Assembly: GCA_025917655.1 (NCBI GenBank) | Contig: CP084613.1 | Coordinates: forward strand, 4,628,501-4,692,500 | DNA length: 64,000 nt | Origin: Chlorella sorokiniana | Taxonomy: Eukaryota; Chlorophyta; Trebouxiophyceae; Chlorellales; Chlorellaceae | Direction of reading: 5' to 3' | In this document: piece by piece, positions 1 through 11,892 of the stretch | Layout: the number at the start of each line of letters is the position of its first letter | Position numbering within the stretch: the stretch's first letter is position 1 | Program-made: the position numbers and the translations under genes | The notes under the pieces: generated by a model | What the model saw: only the letters and a program-made list of their open reading frames with translations | Database searches by the model: none | Told to the model about the DNA's origin: nothing

Positions 1-565
1 GACAAGGCCGCAGCGCTGCGGCGGCAGCGCCTCGAGCTCAGGCGCGCAGCGCTGCTGCCCGCCGCCCTTGACTCTAGCCGTGATGAGGCCTTTGCAAGCT
101 GGGCATGCCCAGCTGCTGGTTTACTGCCTTGTGACTACGTTGCAGGGCCCCCGCTGAACTTCTGCTTGCGCTCACAGCAACATCGGATTGATCCGTGCCG
201 GCTGCGCATCTTCCTCTGTCGCAGCGGCCTGTCTTCTTCGATGGAAGAGCACCACGTGCTCATCGACCGCCTGTCCAGCGACGGCGGCAGCCCAGCATCG
301 CCGCTGAGCCCCGTCAGCGAGGCGAGCGTGGAGCTTCTGCCGCGGGGGTCGTGGTCGGCGGCGGGGCCGGCCATGTCAGCAGCGGCGGCCTCGCGCAGCA
401 GGCGCAGCAGGAACGGCGAGCAGGGAAGGAGATGGAGCCGGGGGCGCCGCGGTGGGGGACGAGGAGTCTGGGTTGGGGCCCTTGGGTGGCGGCGAGGAGC
501 CTGGCGGAGAGCAGCGGTTGACCGGCGGCGGCGGCGAACCAGGTCAGAAGGAGGGACGCAGATAA
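1..565 (+). CDS. 3' end of an unidentified gene
   Basis: Frame 1 is open from the first base, so this is the C-terminal part of a gene starting outside the window. It begins DKAAALRRQRLELRR and includes a stretch ending SSSMEEHHVLIDRL at about 231-270. The remainder is Ser/Gly/Ala-rich. The most protein-like reading moves from frame 1 to frame 3 near 340 and then to frame 2 near 445, ending GGGGEPGQKEGRR and a TAA at 563-565. Staying in frame 1 gives an Arg-rich tail ending at 579, which looks like an out-of-frame reading. Both shifts fall in runs of G and both look like single missing bases. No domain was recognised. The existence of coding sequence is moderately sure; the exact end is not. 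Confidence 0.4.
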
Positions 566-917
566 CTGCAGCTTGGTAGCCTCACATTGCCTTTAGACAT
601 TGCTGGTTTTTCTCTTGCATGTTAACGGAAGACCTGCAAGACATGACAGCAAGGGTGAGACAGTGAGCAGCTTTGGCATCGCGACGTCACAGAGGCCCTT
701 CGCCGCCGCCCGCCTCCTGAGCCCGCTGCCAGCGGGAGGTAGGCACGCCAGCTAGCGGATCTGCTCTGCTGATTGTTCGTCCTCCCATGTTAGTCACACG
801 GTTTGAGCACGTTTCAGACACAGCTCACCCGGCTGGCCAGCATGAGTAGTCCCTGACTTTCCACCTTCTGCTGCTTGAATACAAGAGGCCCGGCTGCATG
901 TTCAGGCGAGCCACTGC
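566..917. other. Intergenic spacer before ZIP4
   Basis: No coding sequence can be supported here. It must hold the 3' UTR of the left gene and the 5' UTR and promoter of ZIP4. No TGTAA signal or convincing TATA box was seen. Confidence 0.4.
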
Positions 918-3900
918 ATGTCTCTAGCTATGGCTGACACACTCAACACCTCTCTGGCCCGACTGGCCGGTCTTCTTGCCGAGCTTGGCAGCTCTCCTGC
1001 TTCAGAGCAGCTTGAGCAGCTTCGTTCCATGTGCACAGCAGCTTTGACGTCCGTCCAAGGGAAGGAAGCCGGTTCAGCACAGCAGAAGCAGCTGTGGGAG
1101 GCTGCAGCCAGCCTCTGGGTGAGTTGAGTGCACCTGTAGCCAAACAACGCAACCCCAATCTTTCCCGCCTCTGGATCGTCTTCTTTGTATCTGCTGCAGA
1201 ACGCAAGCCTCGATCTGAAATGCAGCAACGGGGCGAGCGACGCGGCAAGCGGCGACGAGGGCGCCGCACACCTCCCTGCTGCGGCAGCGCTCCTGCAAGC
1301 TGCCTGCGATCTCTGCGTGCCTCTGGCACCTGCCGCCCTGCTGCCCCAGCAGCAAGTGCAGCTTGTCCGCTTCTACCTGAAGGCAAGCTGCTTCGCTGAT
1401 GCGCTGCGGGCATCGGTTTGTCCTACGACTGCTGCCGCTGTTTCATGGCGCAAGGCAGCTTACCTGCAGGGCCAGGGCAGCTGAGTGCTTGCTCTGTAGA
1501 TGCAACTGATGGAAATTGCATACGTTTGGTGCAGGCAGGACAGGCATGGGCGTTGCAGGGCGAGTTTGAGGCGGCAGAGGCGGTGCTCTCACGTGCCGGC
1601 GAGGCGGCAGCGGCGGCGGCCCCACTGGCACTCGAGCGGCGCGGCCGTGCCCTGCTGCATCAGGACGCCGCCGCCGCGCTTTCTTCCCTGCAGTTGGAGC
1701 GCGTGCGGGTTGCTGTGCGCCTGAAACAGCAGGTGGGTGCTGGCTGTGCGATGTGTTGTGGGTCGTCTGCACCCATCCTTGCTCGCAACCACTGGTTGAC
1801 AGCGCCCCCACTCAACACACACAGACACACACACAAACCCACACAAACAGTCTAATGCCACCTTGACTTGCTAGCTTCGAAAGCTGCGTTCCCGCGTTGC
1901 ACCCGCAATGCATGCAGGCCCTGGCAACCGAGCTGGTCTCTCGCGCCGCCGAGTTTGCCGGCGACGCAAGGCTGCCGCCGTCCGAGTGCCTGGCTCTGCG
2001 CCTGGCTCTCATTGAGCTACTGCGGGAGGAGGGGAAGCGCCTGGCAAAGGTGGGATGCGAATGGGTGCGTGGGTGGGGGTGGGTGGGTGGGGGTGGGGGC
2101 GCGGGGGCGTGGTACGTGGGGCAGGTAAGGGCCTGGCGCAGCTGCCGGTAAGTGCAAAGTGGCAAACCGTCCAGAAGGCTACAGCCACAGGGCCGAGGCT
2201 GCCTGCTCAGGATCAAAAGGCGTTCAGTTGTAAGCACCAGTGTGGGCTAATGCTTGCCCACAGCTACAAACCACCCATGGGCCATCACTGTCTGCGCCTG
2301 CACAGTTCTGTCCACCTGCGACACACACACACACCGCTTATCCATGCTCCTCAGCAGGCAGGCAGCGCCGCCGAGGCGGCCCCCTGCTGGGTGCCGCCTA
2401 CAACTGCCTGTCTCAGATTGATCTGGACGGCGGCGGAGGCGGCAGCGGCGGCGAGGCTGGCCAGCTGGCGGCTGAGGTGCAGGCAATTGGGGCGCAGGTG
2501 GGGCTGTCCCCCTAATGCAGTGCAACTGCCTGCAGGATGCGTGCTTGATTCCTGATGGCCTTGCGAGCCCCGCCTCCCCCAGCACAGCTAACTGCTCGCT
2601 CGCTGCGCACACCCCGCCACTGCTGACAGTCTTGCTGTCTGTTCTGCCGTCCCTCTTCTGTAGGTACTGACGCTGCTGGCGTGGTGCAGCACGGAGGCTG
2701 GCGAGGCGGAGCGCGCTCTGTCGTGCCTGCAAGCGTTGCGTCAGGTGGCGGGGCCCGAGGCCGCCGCCCACTTCTCCTCCTCCTACCTCTCCCTGCGCTG
2801 CCTGCTGCAGCTGGGCAGGTAGGCAGGAGGTTCACATGGGCTGCCTGACAGCTTTGCACCCAGCCCAAAGCGCGTCTTTGTGCAAGTTGCACTGGCTTCT
2901 GAGGTGTGTCTATCTGTCTTGCCGAGTGCCACCTCCCACACTGCTCTTCCAAGTCACCGTCCCCCCCTCCCTCCCCCAAATCAAACAACAACAAAACAGG
3001 CTTGGAGAGGCCCAGGCGGAGCTTCTGGGCCTGGTTTCTCACGAGGCCGCCACCCCCGAGGCCTGCCTTGCGGGGCTGCGCGCCGCGCTGCAGGCGCCCG
3101 GCGGCGGCGGCGTGGCGCTGGCCAGGCACGCTGCCGCTCAACCATGGTTCCTTGCCCACCCCTTTTGCCGGTTGGCCTGACTGCCCATTCGGCTTCTCCT
3201 TTGCCCTCCGGACTCCTTCAGGGACAGACCGTCGATCTCACTGCTCTGCACGGCTTTACCGGTGTTTTCTGTGCAGGGCTGCCCTCACAATGGTGCTGGA
3301 GCGCTTCTCTGAAGACCCCACACTCGTGGTGGAGCTCACGGCGGCAGCGCTGGCGGCTGTCGAGGCTGATGGCACCAACAAGCAACCCCTTAAGGGGGAT
3401 GCCGGTGGGGACGCTGTGATGGCGGCCGAAGAGGCAGGCCTGGCAGCGGGGGCGCCTGCGGGGAGCAGAGGGGAATAGAAGAGGCCGAGGAGCTGGTGCT
3501 GGAGCTGGTGGGGGACGACCGCCTGGTGGAAAGCGTGTGCGAGGCGTCCCAGGGCAGCGGCGGCGGCGGCGGCGGCGGCGGCGCATCGCCGCGGCGCCAG
3601 CTGGTGGCCCTGCTGTGGAACCACGGCGTGTCGTGCCTGGCCGGCGGCGCCGCCCTGGCCGCCGCCGCCGCCTTTTCGGAGCGGTGCTGCCGCTGCTGGA
3701 GCGGGGCGGCGATGGCGGCAGCGGCGCAGCATCGCAGCAAGGTGGCGGCGCCGCACAAGGAAGCGACTTGCCGCTGCCGGTGGTGTGCCGCCGCTCGCTG
3801 GCGCTGTGCTGCCTGGGCCTGAGCCAGCACGACAGGTGTGCACGGGGAGCCTGCCTGGTGGGCCATCTGAGGGCGCCGTCTGCAGGGCGCCGCCCATGTG

Positions 3901-6900
3901 TGTGCATCCTGTGAACAGAGCTTGCCTGCGGGGCATTGCAGGTGCCAAGCATGGCAACAGCCTCGACCGATGCCCTGGTCCAGGTGTTGCGCACTGCATC
4001 CCCCTCTCAATAACACTGAAATCCCCTGCAGGGCCTTGGAGCACCTGAAGGCAGCAGACCAGCTGGAGCCCGCAGCCGTGCCCACAGCCATGCTGCGCCT
4101 CACAGTCTGCCTGGCGGCGGGAGACGTCGACGGGGCCGCCGCCGCCGTTGCGTCGCTGGCGACTGCACCCGACGCCGATGCTGACGTGCTGCGCATTGCC
4201 TGCTGCCAGTGCTTGGACGCTGGGGCCAAGGGAGCCGCCCGAACGGCGCTGGAGAGGCTGCTGGCACGCTGCGCCGCCGCTGGGGCCGGCGGCGGCAGCG
4301 GGGGAGGCGGCGCCGGTGGGGGCGCCAGCGCTGACTGCGAGGTGCCAGCTGGCGGCCTGGGCGCCCCGGCTATGAGGCCACCGTGTTCCAGAACCTGGTG
4401 CAGCTGCTGCTGGTGCGACGATTGGCTCTGCAAACAGGGCTTAAAAGGCATGAACAAACGTTGCAATGGCACGCTTCTGCATTTTGTCGCTCGATGTCCT
4501 CCTACACAGACCCCACTTTGCTCTTTTGCGCAGGACTCCCCCAAAGATGGCGATCCTGATGAGACAGGGCAACAGCCTGCCTCTGAGACAGGCACTGAAG
4601 ACTCGCCGCCAGCGCTGCGCCGCTTCTCGGAGCTAGCAGCGGCCTTTGACTCGCTGGTGCAAAGGGTGCAGGCAGTGGGCGCGGCCACCTTCTTCGCGCT
4701 GGATCAGCCGGGCGGCACGGGGCGCAGCCAGCTGGAGTGGCTGGCCCTGCAGGTGAGGGAGGCGCAGGCAGCTCGATGCATGGGATGCTGGGGCAGTGCT
4801 GCTGGACGCACTGCTTCCTGACTATGGGGGTCGGGCCCGGAGTGCGATGAACCCATGTGCACACCTCTCCCAGGCTAAGAATCAACCAGTTGCCGCATAA
4901 CTCGCCCCCTGATGCACACTGACTGCAGGCGTGGAATGCGGGTCAGCGTGCCGGTGCGGCAGGCGCCCTCCAGCAGGCTGCCGTGCTGCTGGGAGTGTGC
5001 GGCGAGCTGCACGCGGCGCTGGGGGCGGCGCCGGCGGTGCTGGGGCGACAGAAGGTGGGCGGACACCCCCGCTGGGCTGCCGTTCCCCTTGCTATATCGA
5101 CACGAATGCAGCGATGTCTTCAGCATTTCCTGCCAAAGTCGCGGAAGGTGCATAACGATGCGTTGCTGCGTTGCTATTCACCGCAGATGGCCTTTCTCCT
5201 GGCAGCAGCCTCCTGCTGCGAGGTTTATGAGCAGCAGGTTTCAGAGGCAGCGGTGTTGGCGGCCAAGGAGCGCCCCAGCGCCCCTGCTGCCTCTGCTGCA
5301 TCCCCAAGCCCAGCGTCCGCCAGCGCCAGCCTCTCCCTTGCGCGCAGCTACCTGAACCAGGCGCGAGCGGCGGCGACGGGCCTGCAGACGCAAACTGCAC
5401 TGTTGGGCGGCGATTTGGCAGCAGCCGGAGGGGTGGGGGCCCCTGATGAAGCAAAATCAGATGTGTACCTGCTCCTGCTGGTGAGCCCCCAGCTGAACCC
5501 TCGCATGCCGTCGACGCAATCTGTGGAGCCTGCTTCTGCACGGCTGCAAGCTGCTCCCGGCGCTGCCGCACCCCGAGTTCCCACTGGTTGAGCCTTCGCC
5601 TTCTGGCCATCTCTCGTCCGCAGGAGTTCAAGCTGGCCTGCCTGGGCGGCGACAAAGCAGCCCAGCTGGCGGCGCTGGACCGCGCCCGCGCCCTGCCAGC
5701 CTTTGGAGCCTCCCATTTCGCCATTGCGGCGGCGATGGCAAGGGCAGGCGCCACTGGCGGCAAAGGAAGCAACGGCGGCGGCGGCGGCGGGGGGCGTCTG
5801 GCGGGGGCAGGAGGTGGTGCGTGCGGCGGAGGGCGCCCGCCTGCACCGGCTGACGCAGCAGGCGCCGCTGGACTACCCCGCTGTGGCCGTGGTGAGCTGG
5901 ACTCTAGAGCTGCTGATGTGATTGCGGCGCCAGTAAACATGGCTGAGCTGGTGCAGGCTCGCTTGCAGCACCCAGCTGCCAGGGACCAGCTGCCAGGGAA
6001 TCCCCGTTCCAGCCCGAGTTTCCGCTGGGCTGGCAGCTTGCGGTTCCTGCAGGCACTGTTTCTTGCAATCCTCCCTCCCATCTCCACCCCAGTCGCTGCG
6101 CACGCTGCTGGAGCTGTCGCCGGCCGACGCCGACAAGCTGCGCCTGCTGGGCGAGGCGGAGGGCTGCTGTCGGCGGCGCCGCCGGCAGCGTACCCCCAGC
6201 AGGCAAGTGAGGGCTGGTGTGTGTGCGCGGTGGGTGTGGGTGGGGTGACATGCCTATGCAGCAGGTCTGAAGGGCAGCCAAAGACGCGTCAGCTGCTCAC
6301 CATCTCAACAGCTCTGCAACCTTGCGCTTCCAGAGGACAGCTTAATGCGTACGAGCACATTTTCTACACACACACTCTGGACAACGCCCCATTCCATCCC
6401 ACCCCACCCACTCACCCGCGATGCCCTCCGCCAAACCACACAGCGGCGCGCAGCAAGAGCGCATACCCCCAACTTCGCACCTCCTGCTCCCTCTCCGCAG
6501 GAGCTGCGCTGGCTGGTGACCACAGCGTGGAACCGCGGCGCCGTGCACGCGCGCTTCGGCCGCACCGCCGAGGCCGCCGCCTTCCAGCGTTGGGCCGCGG
6601 CGGCGCTGCAGTACGATGCTGACATGGCACAGCAGTACAAGGTGCTTCCAGTGTAGCAGCTGCAGTGAAGGCGGCACTGGTCCGCGCCGGTTTGCTGCTG
6701 TGCCGGCACCTGCCAGTCATCCTCTGGGCTGCAGTGTTGCCCGTGCCACGCCAGCACTGCCCCTCGTGCTGCCACCCCGCAAGCTTCGCGCCTAACTTGC
6801 ATGCTGTCCATGCCCTGACAGGAGCTGATGCAGGAGGAGCTGGAACGAAGCCCAGCGGCGGTGGAGGGCCACCTGTGCGCCGTGGATGGCCTCGGCTCCC

Positions 6901-6911
6901 TGGCCATTTGA
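918..6911 (+). CDS. ZIP4: ZIP4/SPO22-like meiotic TPR protein
   Basis: ZIP4 (SPO22 in yeast, TEX11 in mammals) is a long TPR scaffold of the ZMM group that promotes class I crossovers on meiotic chromosomes. The reading has about 16 exons. Exon 1 is 918-1118 (MSLAMADTLNTSLARLAGL), with a phase-0 junction to exon 2 at 1200. The last exon is 6822-6911 and ends CAVDGLGSLAI. Helical Ala/Leu repeats run throughout. Two landmarks point to the family: LLWNHGVSCLAGG near 3610 and ELRWLVTTAWNRGAVHARFG at 6501-6560, the kind of WNxG motifs found in plant ZIP4. Low-complexity Gly/Ala inserts sit near 3560, 4290 and 5775. The frame breaks near 3465, 3670, 5795 and 6160, mostly as if one base were lost. 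The start is the first Met of an open exon and is plausible, not proven. The alternative is another SPO22-class TPR protein. Confidence 0.72.
1816..1838. repeat. CA microsatellite in a ZIP4 intron
   Basis: A short imperfect (CA)n tract lies in the intron between the exon ending near 1731 and the one starting near 1876. Confidence 0.6.
2062..2106 (+). repeat. G-run tract in a ZIP4 intron
   Basis: Repeated GGGT and GGGGGT runs lie on the sense strand directly after the exon ending near 2048. They fit the sequence rule for a G-quadruplex. Confidence 0.5.
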
Positions 6912-7392
6912 ACCGCCACAGCATGTCGCACAGCTCGCAGAACACGTAGGGCTCCGTAGCAGCGGCCTGAACGTCCAGCCAGCTCTGGATAGGTCGTATA
7001 TATACTTCTGCACAATCCCGAGATGGAGGGTATCCCCCTTTCACGATGATATTGCGCCGCTGCGATGCAGCCCAGCGCAATGCGGGAAGCGCCGCCGCCG
7101 CGGGGCAGTTCTGCGGTTCTCTGGGACGCCTGCCTTGCTAACACAAACTAGGTCACTGGACCTCTGTAATGTCTGATTTTATGCTGCATGTCATAGTTTG
7201 TAAGGAGGAAATTGGCATTTGCATTTGCAGGAATTTCTGTGCTTGAAGCACAGCGTGGGCAGCACATCGTCGTGCCGCACATGATGTCAGTGCCTAGTAA
7301 GCGGAACAACGCGATCTAAAGGTAGTTGCCGATTGGTTTGCCCTAAAGTATTAGGTTATTACAAGACTTTGGGCCTGGGAAGGCGGAAAGCC
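6912..7392. other. Intergenic spacer ZIP4 / TPR-J gene
   Basis: No supported gene. It holds the ZIP4 3' UTR with a perfect GTATATATAC palindrome at 6996-7005, a TGTAA signal at 7165-7169 and a second TGTAA near 7200. A less GC-rich stretch from about 7180 to 7390 is the likely promoter of the next gene and contains an ATTGG box near 7332. Confidence 0.45.
7165..7169 (+). terminator. TGTAA poly(A) signal of ZIP4
   Basis: TGTAA is the usual green-algal poly(A) signal. This one lies about 250 bases past the ZIP4 stop. Confidence 0.5.
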
Positions 7393-10300
7393 ATGGCCGC
7401 AAGCCTGGGCCAGCTGCCTAATCGCGCGGCAAACAGTTCCAACGTGCATGATACTCTGAACAACGCGCCAAAGGCACCCCGTGTGAGCTTCCTGACGGAC
7501 CCCACCACCTCGCGAGACTTATTCGGAGTTTGCAGGGGACGCTGCACGGCGTGCACCAAGTGTGGACGCTACCAGAAGCATACGAGCGAGTACACGGTGC
7601 TGCCCGGCCAGGTGCGCCCCATGCGGGGACCCCCCAGCCCCCCCCCCCCCCCCCCCCCCCCACGTTGCCCCTGCCGCTAGTCCCAGGCCAACATACACAT
7701 TCGCACCCTTTGCCCGCGCAGGTCGGCCGCCGCTTCCCTGACAACGACCCCTCCTTGATCAACTGCTCGCGCTGCGGGTGCCCCTCCTCGGCCCACGAAC
7801 TGGTGGAGCATGAGCAGGTTCGGCGGCGGCGGCAGCGCCCTGCCCGCTCGCCTTCCCAGCGCCCTGGCCCCTGCGTTTTCCCCATGCCATACATCGAGTT
7901 GCTCCCATTCTGCTGCCTTGCAACTTACACTCCTTTTCACTCTCCTACCGTCCAGGAGCGTGAGCTAGGCAACGACGCGTTTGCTCAGCAGCGCTGGGAC
8001 GCGGCGCTGGCACACTACACGCGGGCCCTGCAGCTGGCCCCCGCTGACCCGCTGCTCTGGTCCAACCGCGCCGCCGCCTACCTGTCCAAGGGCTGGTGAG
8101 CGGGCCAGGAAGTGGATCAGGGCTGGGGTCGCCCGTCGTGTATCACTGTATACCCTATGCACACACCACGAGGTCTCCTCCAACCACGTCACGCTCAGTC
8201 GCAGTCGCTTCAAGACGCTGCCCCAACCGCGTCCCCACCGCAGGGCCCAGCAGGCTCTCAGCGACGCGGAGCACGCCCTGTCGCTGTGTCCCGATTGGTC
8301 CAAAGCGCACGGCCGCCGCGGCGCCGCGCTGCTGCAGCTGGGGCGCGCCGGGGAGGCGGTGGGCGCCACGAAGCGGCCCTGAAGCTGGACGCCGGAAATG
8401 CAGCCCTGCTGGAGGGCCTGGCGGCGGCAAAGCGCGCGCAGCGCGCGCATCAGCATACGCTGGCACTGAAGAATAAGGGCGGGTCCTCTGTTGCAGCCGC
8501 AGGTAGCCAAGGGGAAGCTGCGAAGCTGCAGCCGCAAGCGGAAGATTATGCTCCACAGCAGCGCCAGGGCCGTCGCCAGCCGACTGTTGTTGCCAGCCGC
8601 GGGCCCCCGGCAGCCAGAACACCGGTATGGGAGAGGCGTGTTGGAAGAAAGAGGCGCCCACCCCAGCCCGAGCAGCAAGCCCGCCCCGCAAAGCCAGCGA
8701 CACGGGCGGGGCTACAGGTTGCGGCAGCAGCGCCGCCAGTGGCAGCGCAGACGGCAGTTTTGCAGGAAGCCCCCTTGGGAGCCCCTGTCCCTCCAGCGGC
8801 AACGACGCCATGCCTGCTGAGCCACCCGCAGAGGCGGAGGCGCCCGCTGCCGCTGGCGCCCGCCTGTTGCATGCCTGGAGCAGGCTGCAGGCGCAAGCCG
8901 CAGCAGCGCAGGCAGCTCTGTCCGATCTGCAGATGGGCATGCAGCGGTTTGAGGCGCTGCTGGCAACTGGCGGAGGCCTGGGAGCCGAGCAGACTGGGGC
9001 GCTGGGTGTGGCTGCCGAAGGCTGCAGCCCTTCCAGCAGCCCTTCACCCGCCAGCTCAGCGCCCTCTTCAACGTGTGACCTGGCACCGCCAGAGCCCATC
9101 GACTCACAGAGCAGCCGCAGCTCTGCCTCAAGCGATGGCGAGGGGGAGGAGGGCGAGCAAAGCGTCAGCTGGGTTGCTGAAGCACTGGCAGCGGCCGCTG
9201 CCGGCGAGCTGGCCGGCGAAAGCGTGCCCCCTGCTACCGTTGGCGCCTGCTCGCCCAGAAGCGGCTCCAGCTCTGGATCATCCACTGCCTCCAGCAGCAG
9301 CGGCGGCAGTCCGCCTGCCGCCTTGGCAGCCACCCATGAAAGCAGCGCCAAAGAGAGGCCTGTGCCGCCGCCCCACCAGCAGGCAGGCGGATCGGCAGCA
9401 GCGGCCAGCCACGGCAGCCCACCCGCGTGGAGCATTTCTGACCGCGCAACAGAGCGGCCTCCGCACAGCCATTTCAAGCGGCTGTCCCAGAATGAACAGA
9501 CAGGCAGCAACGGAAGCTCATCTGATGATAGCGACTCTGACGCCGCCATTGAGGAGGCCTCCAGCAACGCCCCGCCCGCCGCCACCGCCACCGCTCGCAG
9601 GGCCAGCCCCCCAGCCCGCTTCCCGCTGCGGCTGCTGCTGCAACAGCCGCTGCTGCTGTTCCCGGCTGCTCAGTCGCCTGCGGGCCCCACCCAGCACCCG
9701 CTGCTGCTGCAAGCGCACCCCCTGCCGCCATCCCGAGCACAAACGGCGGCCAGTCGGCTGCGGTGGGCCAGCCTGCACAGTGCGGCGGCGGTGCTGCGGA
9801 GTTGCCGGTTGCAGGAGGGCAGCAGTTGGAAAGCAAGCCATTGGTTGCCGGAACCCCGATGGTAGCAGCAGCACCAGCAACCGCTCGCTTTCCATGCCCT
9901 CAGCCTCCAGAAAGCAGCGTCCCTGCCTCCCAGATCCCCGCTGCCAACGCACCCGGCGCCGGCCCCCTTTAGCGAGCAGGACTGCGCGGCGACCGCCTGC
10001 CTCTGTGGCCGGCGGCGGGCGAGCCGCAGCTAGCGTGCTACACAGCACGGTGAGCAGTGCGAGCAGCAGCCCGGCGAGTGCCCCGAGTGTCAGCCCTTCC
10101 CTGGGCAGCGGCAGCTGCAGCAGCAACGATCTGGAAGGGAGCAGCGGCGCAGACGACCCCCGCCCCGCCCCAAGCCGCCCCTCACGTCGCAGCAGCAGCA
10201 GTGCCGGGTCTTCCAGCGCCTCAGATTCAGATTCAGATTCAGATTCGGATTCACAGAGCAGCAGCGGAGCGGGCAGCGGTGGGCAGGAGGGTGAGGAAGA

Positions 10301-11703
10301 GGGTGGCTTGGATGGCGGCGAGGATTGGATGGCGGCGGTGCAGGCCGCTCGCGCGCAGCTGGCGGCGCAAGGGGCGGCGGCGCCGCACGGCGGCCGGCGG
10401 CAGCCGCGTGCCTCGCTGAGCGGGGCCAACAGTACAAGCAGTACGCCTGCAGCAGCTGACGGGAAGCTGGGCCTGGGCAGCCTGCAGCAGATGTGTGCTG
10501 CGGCTGAGGCGGCGGCACTGGCCAAAGATGCTGCGGGGGTGCCCCGCGCAGCATGCAAGCACTGCGGGGTGGGCAGCTGCCCCCGCTTCCGACCTGAAGA
10601 GGGCTGTGGGGAAGCTGCCAGCATGGCTGCTCTGCTGGCCGCCCGCAGCAGCAGCCATGGCGGCGGCAATGCTCCTCATCTGCCCCCTGGCTTGATGCAC
10701 AGCGCACTGGGGGCCACCCACTGTGCTGCCTGCGGCTGCGCTGCCGCCGCACACGAGACGGCGCGGGAGGCAGCGGCGCGCGAGGCACGGCAGCGCCGAG
10801 CTCGCGAGCGGGCGGCGCGCCGCGGCGGCTCCCCGCCCCCGCGTCAAGTTCGCTTCTCCAGCGAGCATCCCTGCCGCTGCCACTGCTGCACCACACGCAC
10901 CAGCTGCAGCTGCCGCCCGGCCGAACTTCTACTGACTGCTGAGGAGCGGGCACGGCGCAGCCGCATGGCAGCTGCCGTTGCGCGGCGTGCAGCGGCTGAG
11001 GCGGCGGGGGAGGTGCTTCACGAGAGCGATTGCGATGTGGTGGGCCACCAGCGGCGGACTGCTTGCGGCGCTTGCGCCTCCTGCCCTGGCTTCAAGCTCA
11101 TCTACAGGTGAATGCTGCACAGGAGAAGGGTTGCAACTTCTTTATTTTGTGTGTTTCTCTGTTGGGTGGGATTGGATTACAGCCAGCTTTGTTGTACAGC
11201 AAAGCATAGTTGTACAGCAAAGCTGACAGCACTACCGCCAGCAATACCGCTTTCGCAACACCCCCACCTCCTTGTGCCGCAGGACTGCCGACGCCAACGA
11301 CGCAGAGGTCATGTTTCACTGCTCCCAGTGCGGATGCAGCGCCGACCTCCACGCTGTGGACGCAGAATGGCTGGCGGCGGCAGAGGCGAAGCGGGCCGCC
11401 GACGAGGCGGCAGCCGCTCGGCGCACGGCGGCCGCCGCCAGCGCCGCCAGCGCTGAGCAGAGCGCTGAAGCTGCTGCGTACGCTGAGCTGGGCTTGCCGC
11501 TCGGGGCGGACGCCAGGAGTGTGGCCCGCGCCTACAAGAAGCTGGCCCTCAGGCTGCACCCCGACAAGCAGGCCCAGGCTGCGGCGGCTGGCGGTGGCCC
11601 TGCTGCCGGGGCAGCTGCGGTACAGGAGCGCTTCCACCGCGTTGCCGCCGCCTACCGCCTGCTCAGTGAGCGGGGTGGCAAAGGGGGCAGGGCAGCGCGT
11701 TGA
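7393..11703 (+). CDS. TPR / J-domain protein with three Cys-rich modules
   Basis: A probable co-chaperone. Exons: 7393-7611, 7722-7817, 7956-8095, a long exon 8244-11107, and 11283-11703; the first phases join cleanly. Order of parts: (1) Cys module, CxxCxxC (CTACTKC) then CSRCGCPSSAHE; (2) two TPRs, ERELGNDAFAQQRWDAALAH and AQQALSDAEHALSLCPDWSK; (3) a Ser/Ala/Gly-rich region of roughly 600-700 residues with a short SD repeat; (4) second Cys module, CKHCGVGSC then CAACGCAAAAHE; (5) third Cys module, CGACASCPGF then, across the intron, CSQCGCSADLH; (6) C-terminal J domain with an intact HPD in RLHPDKQ. In modules 1 and 3 an intron separates the two Cys halves. Inside the long exon the reading frame steps back one base near 8368, 8630, 9620 and 9900. 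An uninterrupted reading of 8112-11111 is right only at its ends. The start ATG at 7393 fits the exon; an in-frame upstream codon exists at 7333. Function beyond co-chaperone and metal binding is unknown. Confidence 0.75.
7638..7661. repeat. 24-base poly(C) run in intron 1
   Basis: An uninterrupted run of 24 C lies in the first intron of the TPR/J gene. It is the longest homopolymer I saw and is likely to be unreliable in length. Confidence 0.8.
10221..10253 (+). repeat. TCAGAT hexamer repeat coding for Ser-Asp
   Basis: About five copies of the hexamer TCAGAT, one diverged, encode an alternating Ser-Asp stretch in the linker of the TPR/J protein. They sit in frame with the downstream Cys modules, which helps fix the frame here. 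Confidence 0.75.
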
Positions 11704-11854
11704 GAGCGTGGTGCGGCAGCCAGGCCGCAGCTGGGACCGGCCGTGAAGCGCCACACGCCCACACCATTTGAACCCTGATCAGCTGTAGCAGCTGCAGCTT
11801 GCAGCACAGCTTTCAAACCCGTGATTCAGTGCAAAATCAGCTGTACTAGTACTG

Positions 11855-11859
11855 TGTAA
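11855..11859 (+). terminator. TGTAA poly(A) signal of the TPR/J gene
   Basis: TGTAA lies 152 bases past the stop codon on the sense strand. Confidence 0.5.
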
Positions 11860-11887
11860 CTGCTGCGGGGCTCTTTTTCGGCCATCC

Positions 11888-11892
11888 TTACA
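11888..11892 (-). terminator. TGTAA poly(A) signal of ATXR2
   Basis: TTACA on the plus strand reads TGTAA on the minus strand, about 240 bases past the ATXR2-like stop. Confidence 0.5.

Noticed and set aside
3390-4688. 432-residue minus-strand frame inside ZIP4
   Set aside because: It covers ZIP4 exons and introns on the other strand, is Ala/Ser/Arg-rich and shows no family resemblance.
8155-9591. Long minus-strand open frame antisense to the TPR/J gene
   Set aside because: It mirrors the Ala/Ser-rich codons of the sense strand and has no domain or splice structure of its own.
9518-10669. Another long minus-strand frame
   Set aside because: Low-complexity shadow of the Ser/Asp linker on the plus strand.
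8112-11111. A single 999-residue plus-strand reading frame
   Set aside because: Its first part crosses an intron and its middle is Arg/Pro-rich out-of-frame sequence. Only the portion after about 9985, plus short pieces near 8380-8600, belongs to the real protein.
11190-11226. Direct repeat of GTTGTACAGCAAAGC
   Set aside because: Two short copies in an intron of the TPR/J gene; most likely a local duplication without function.
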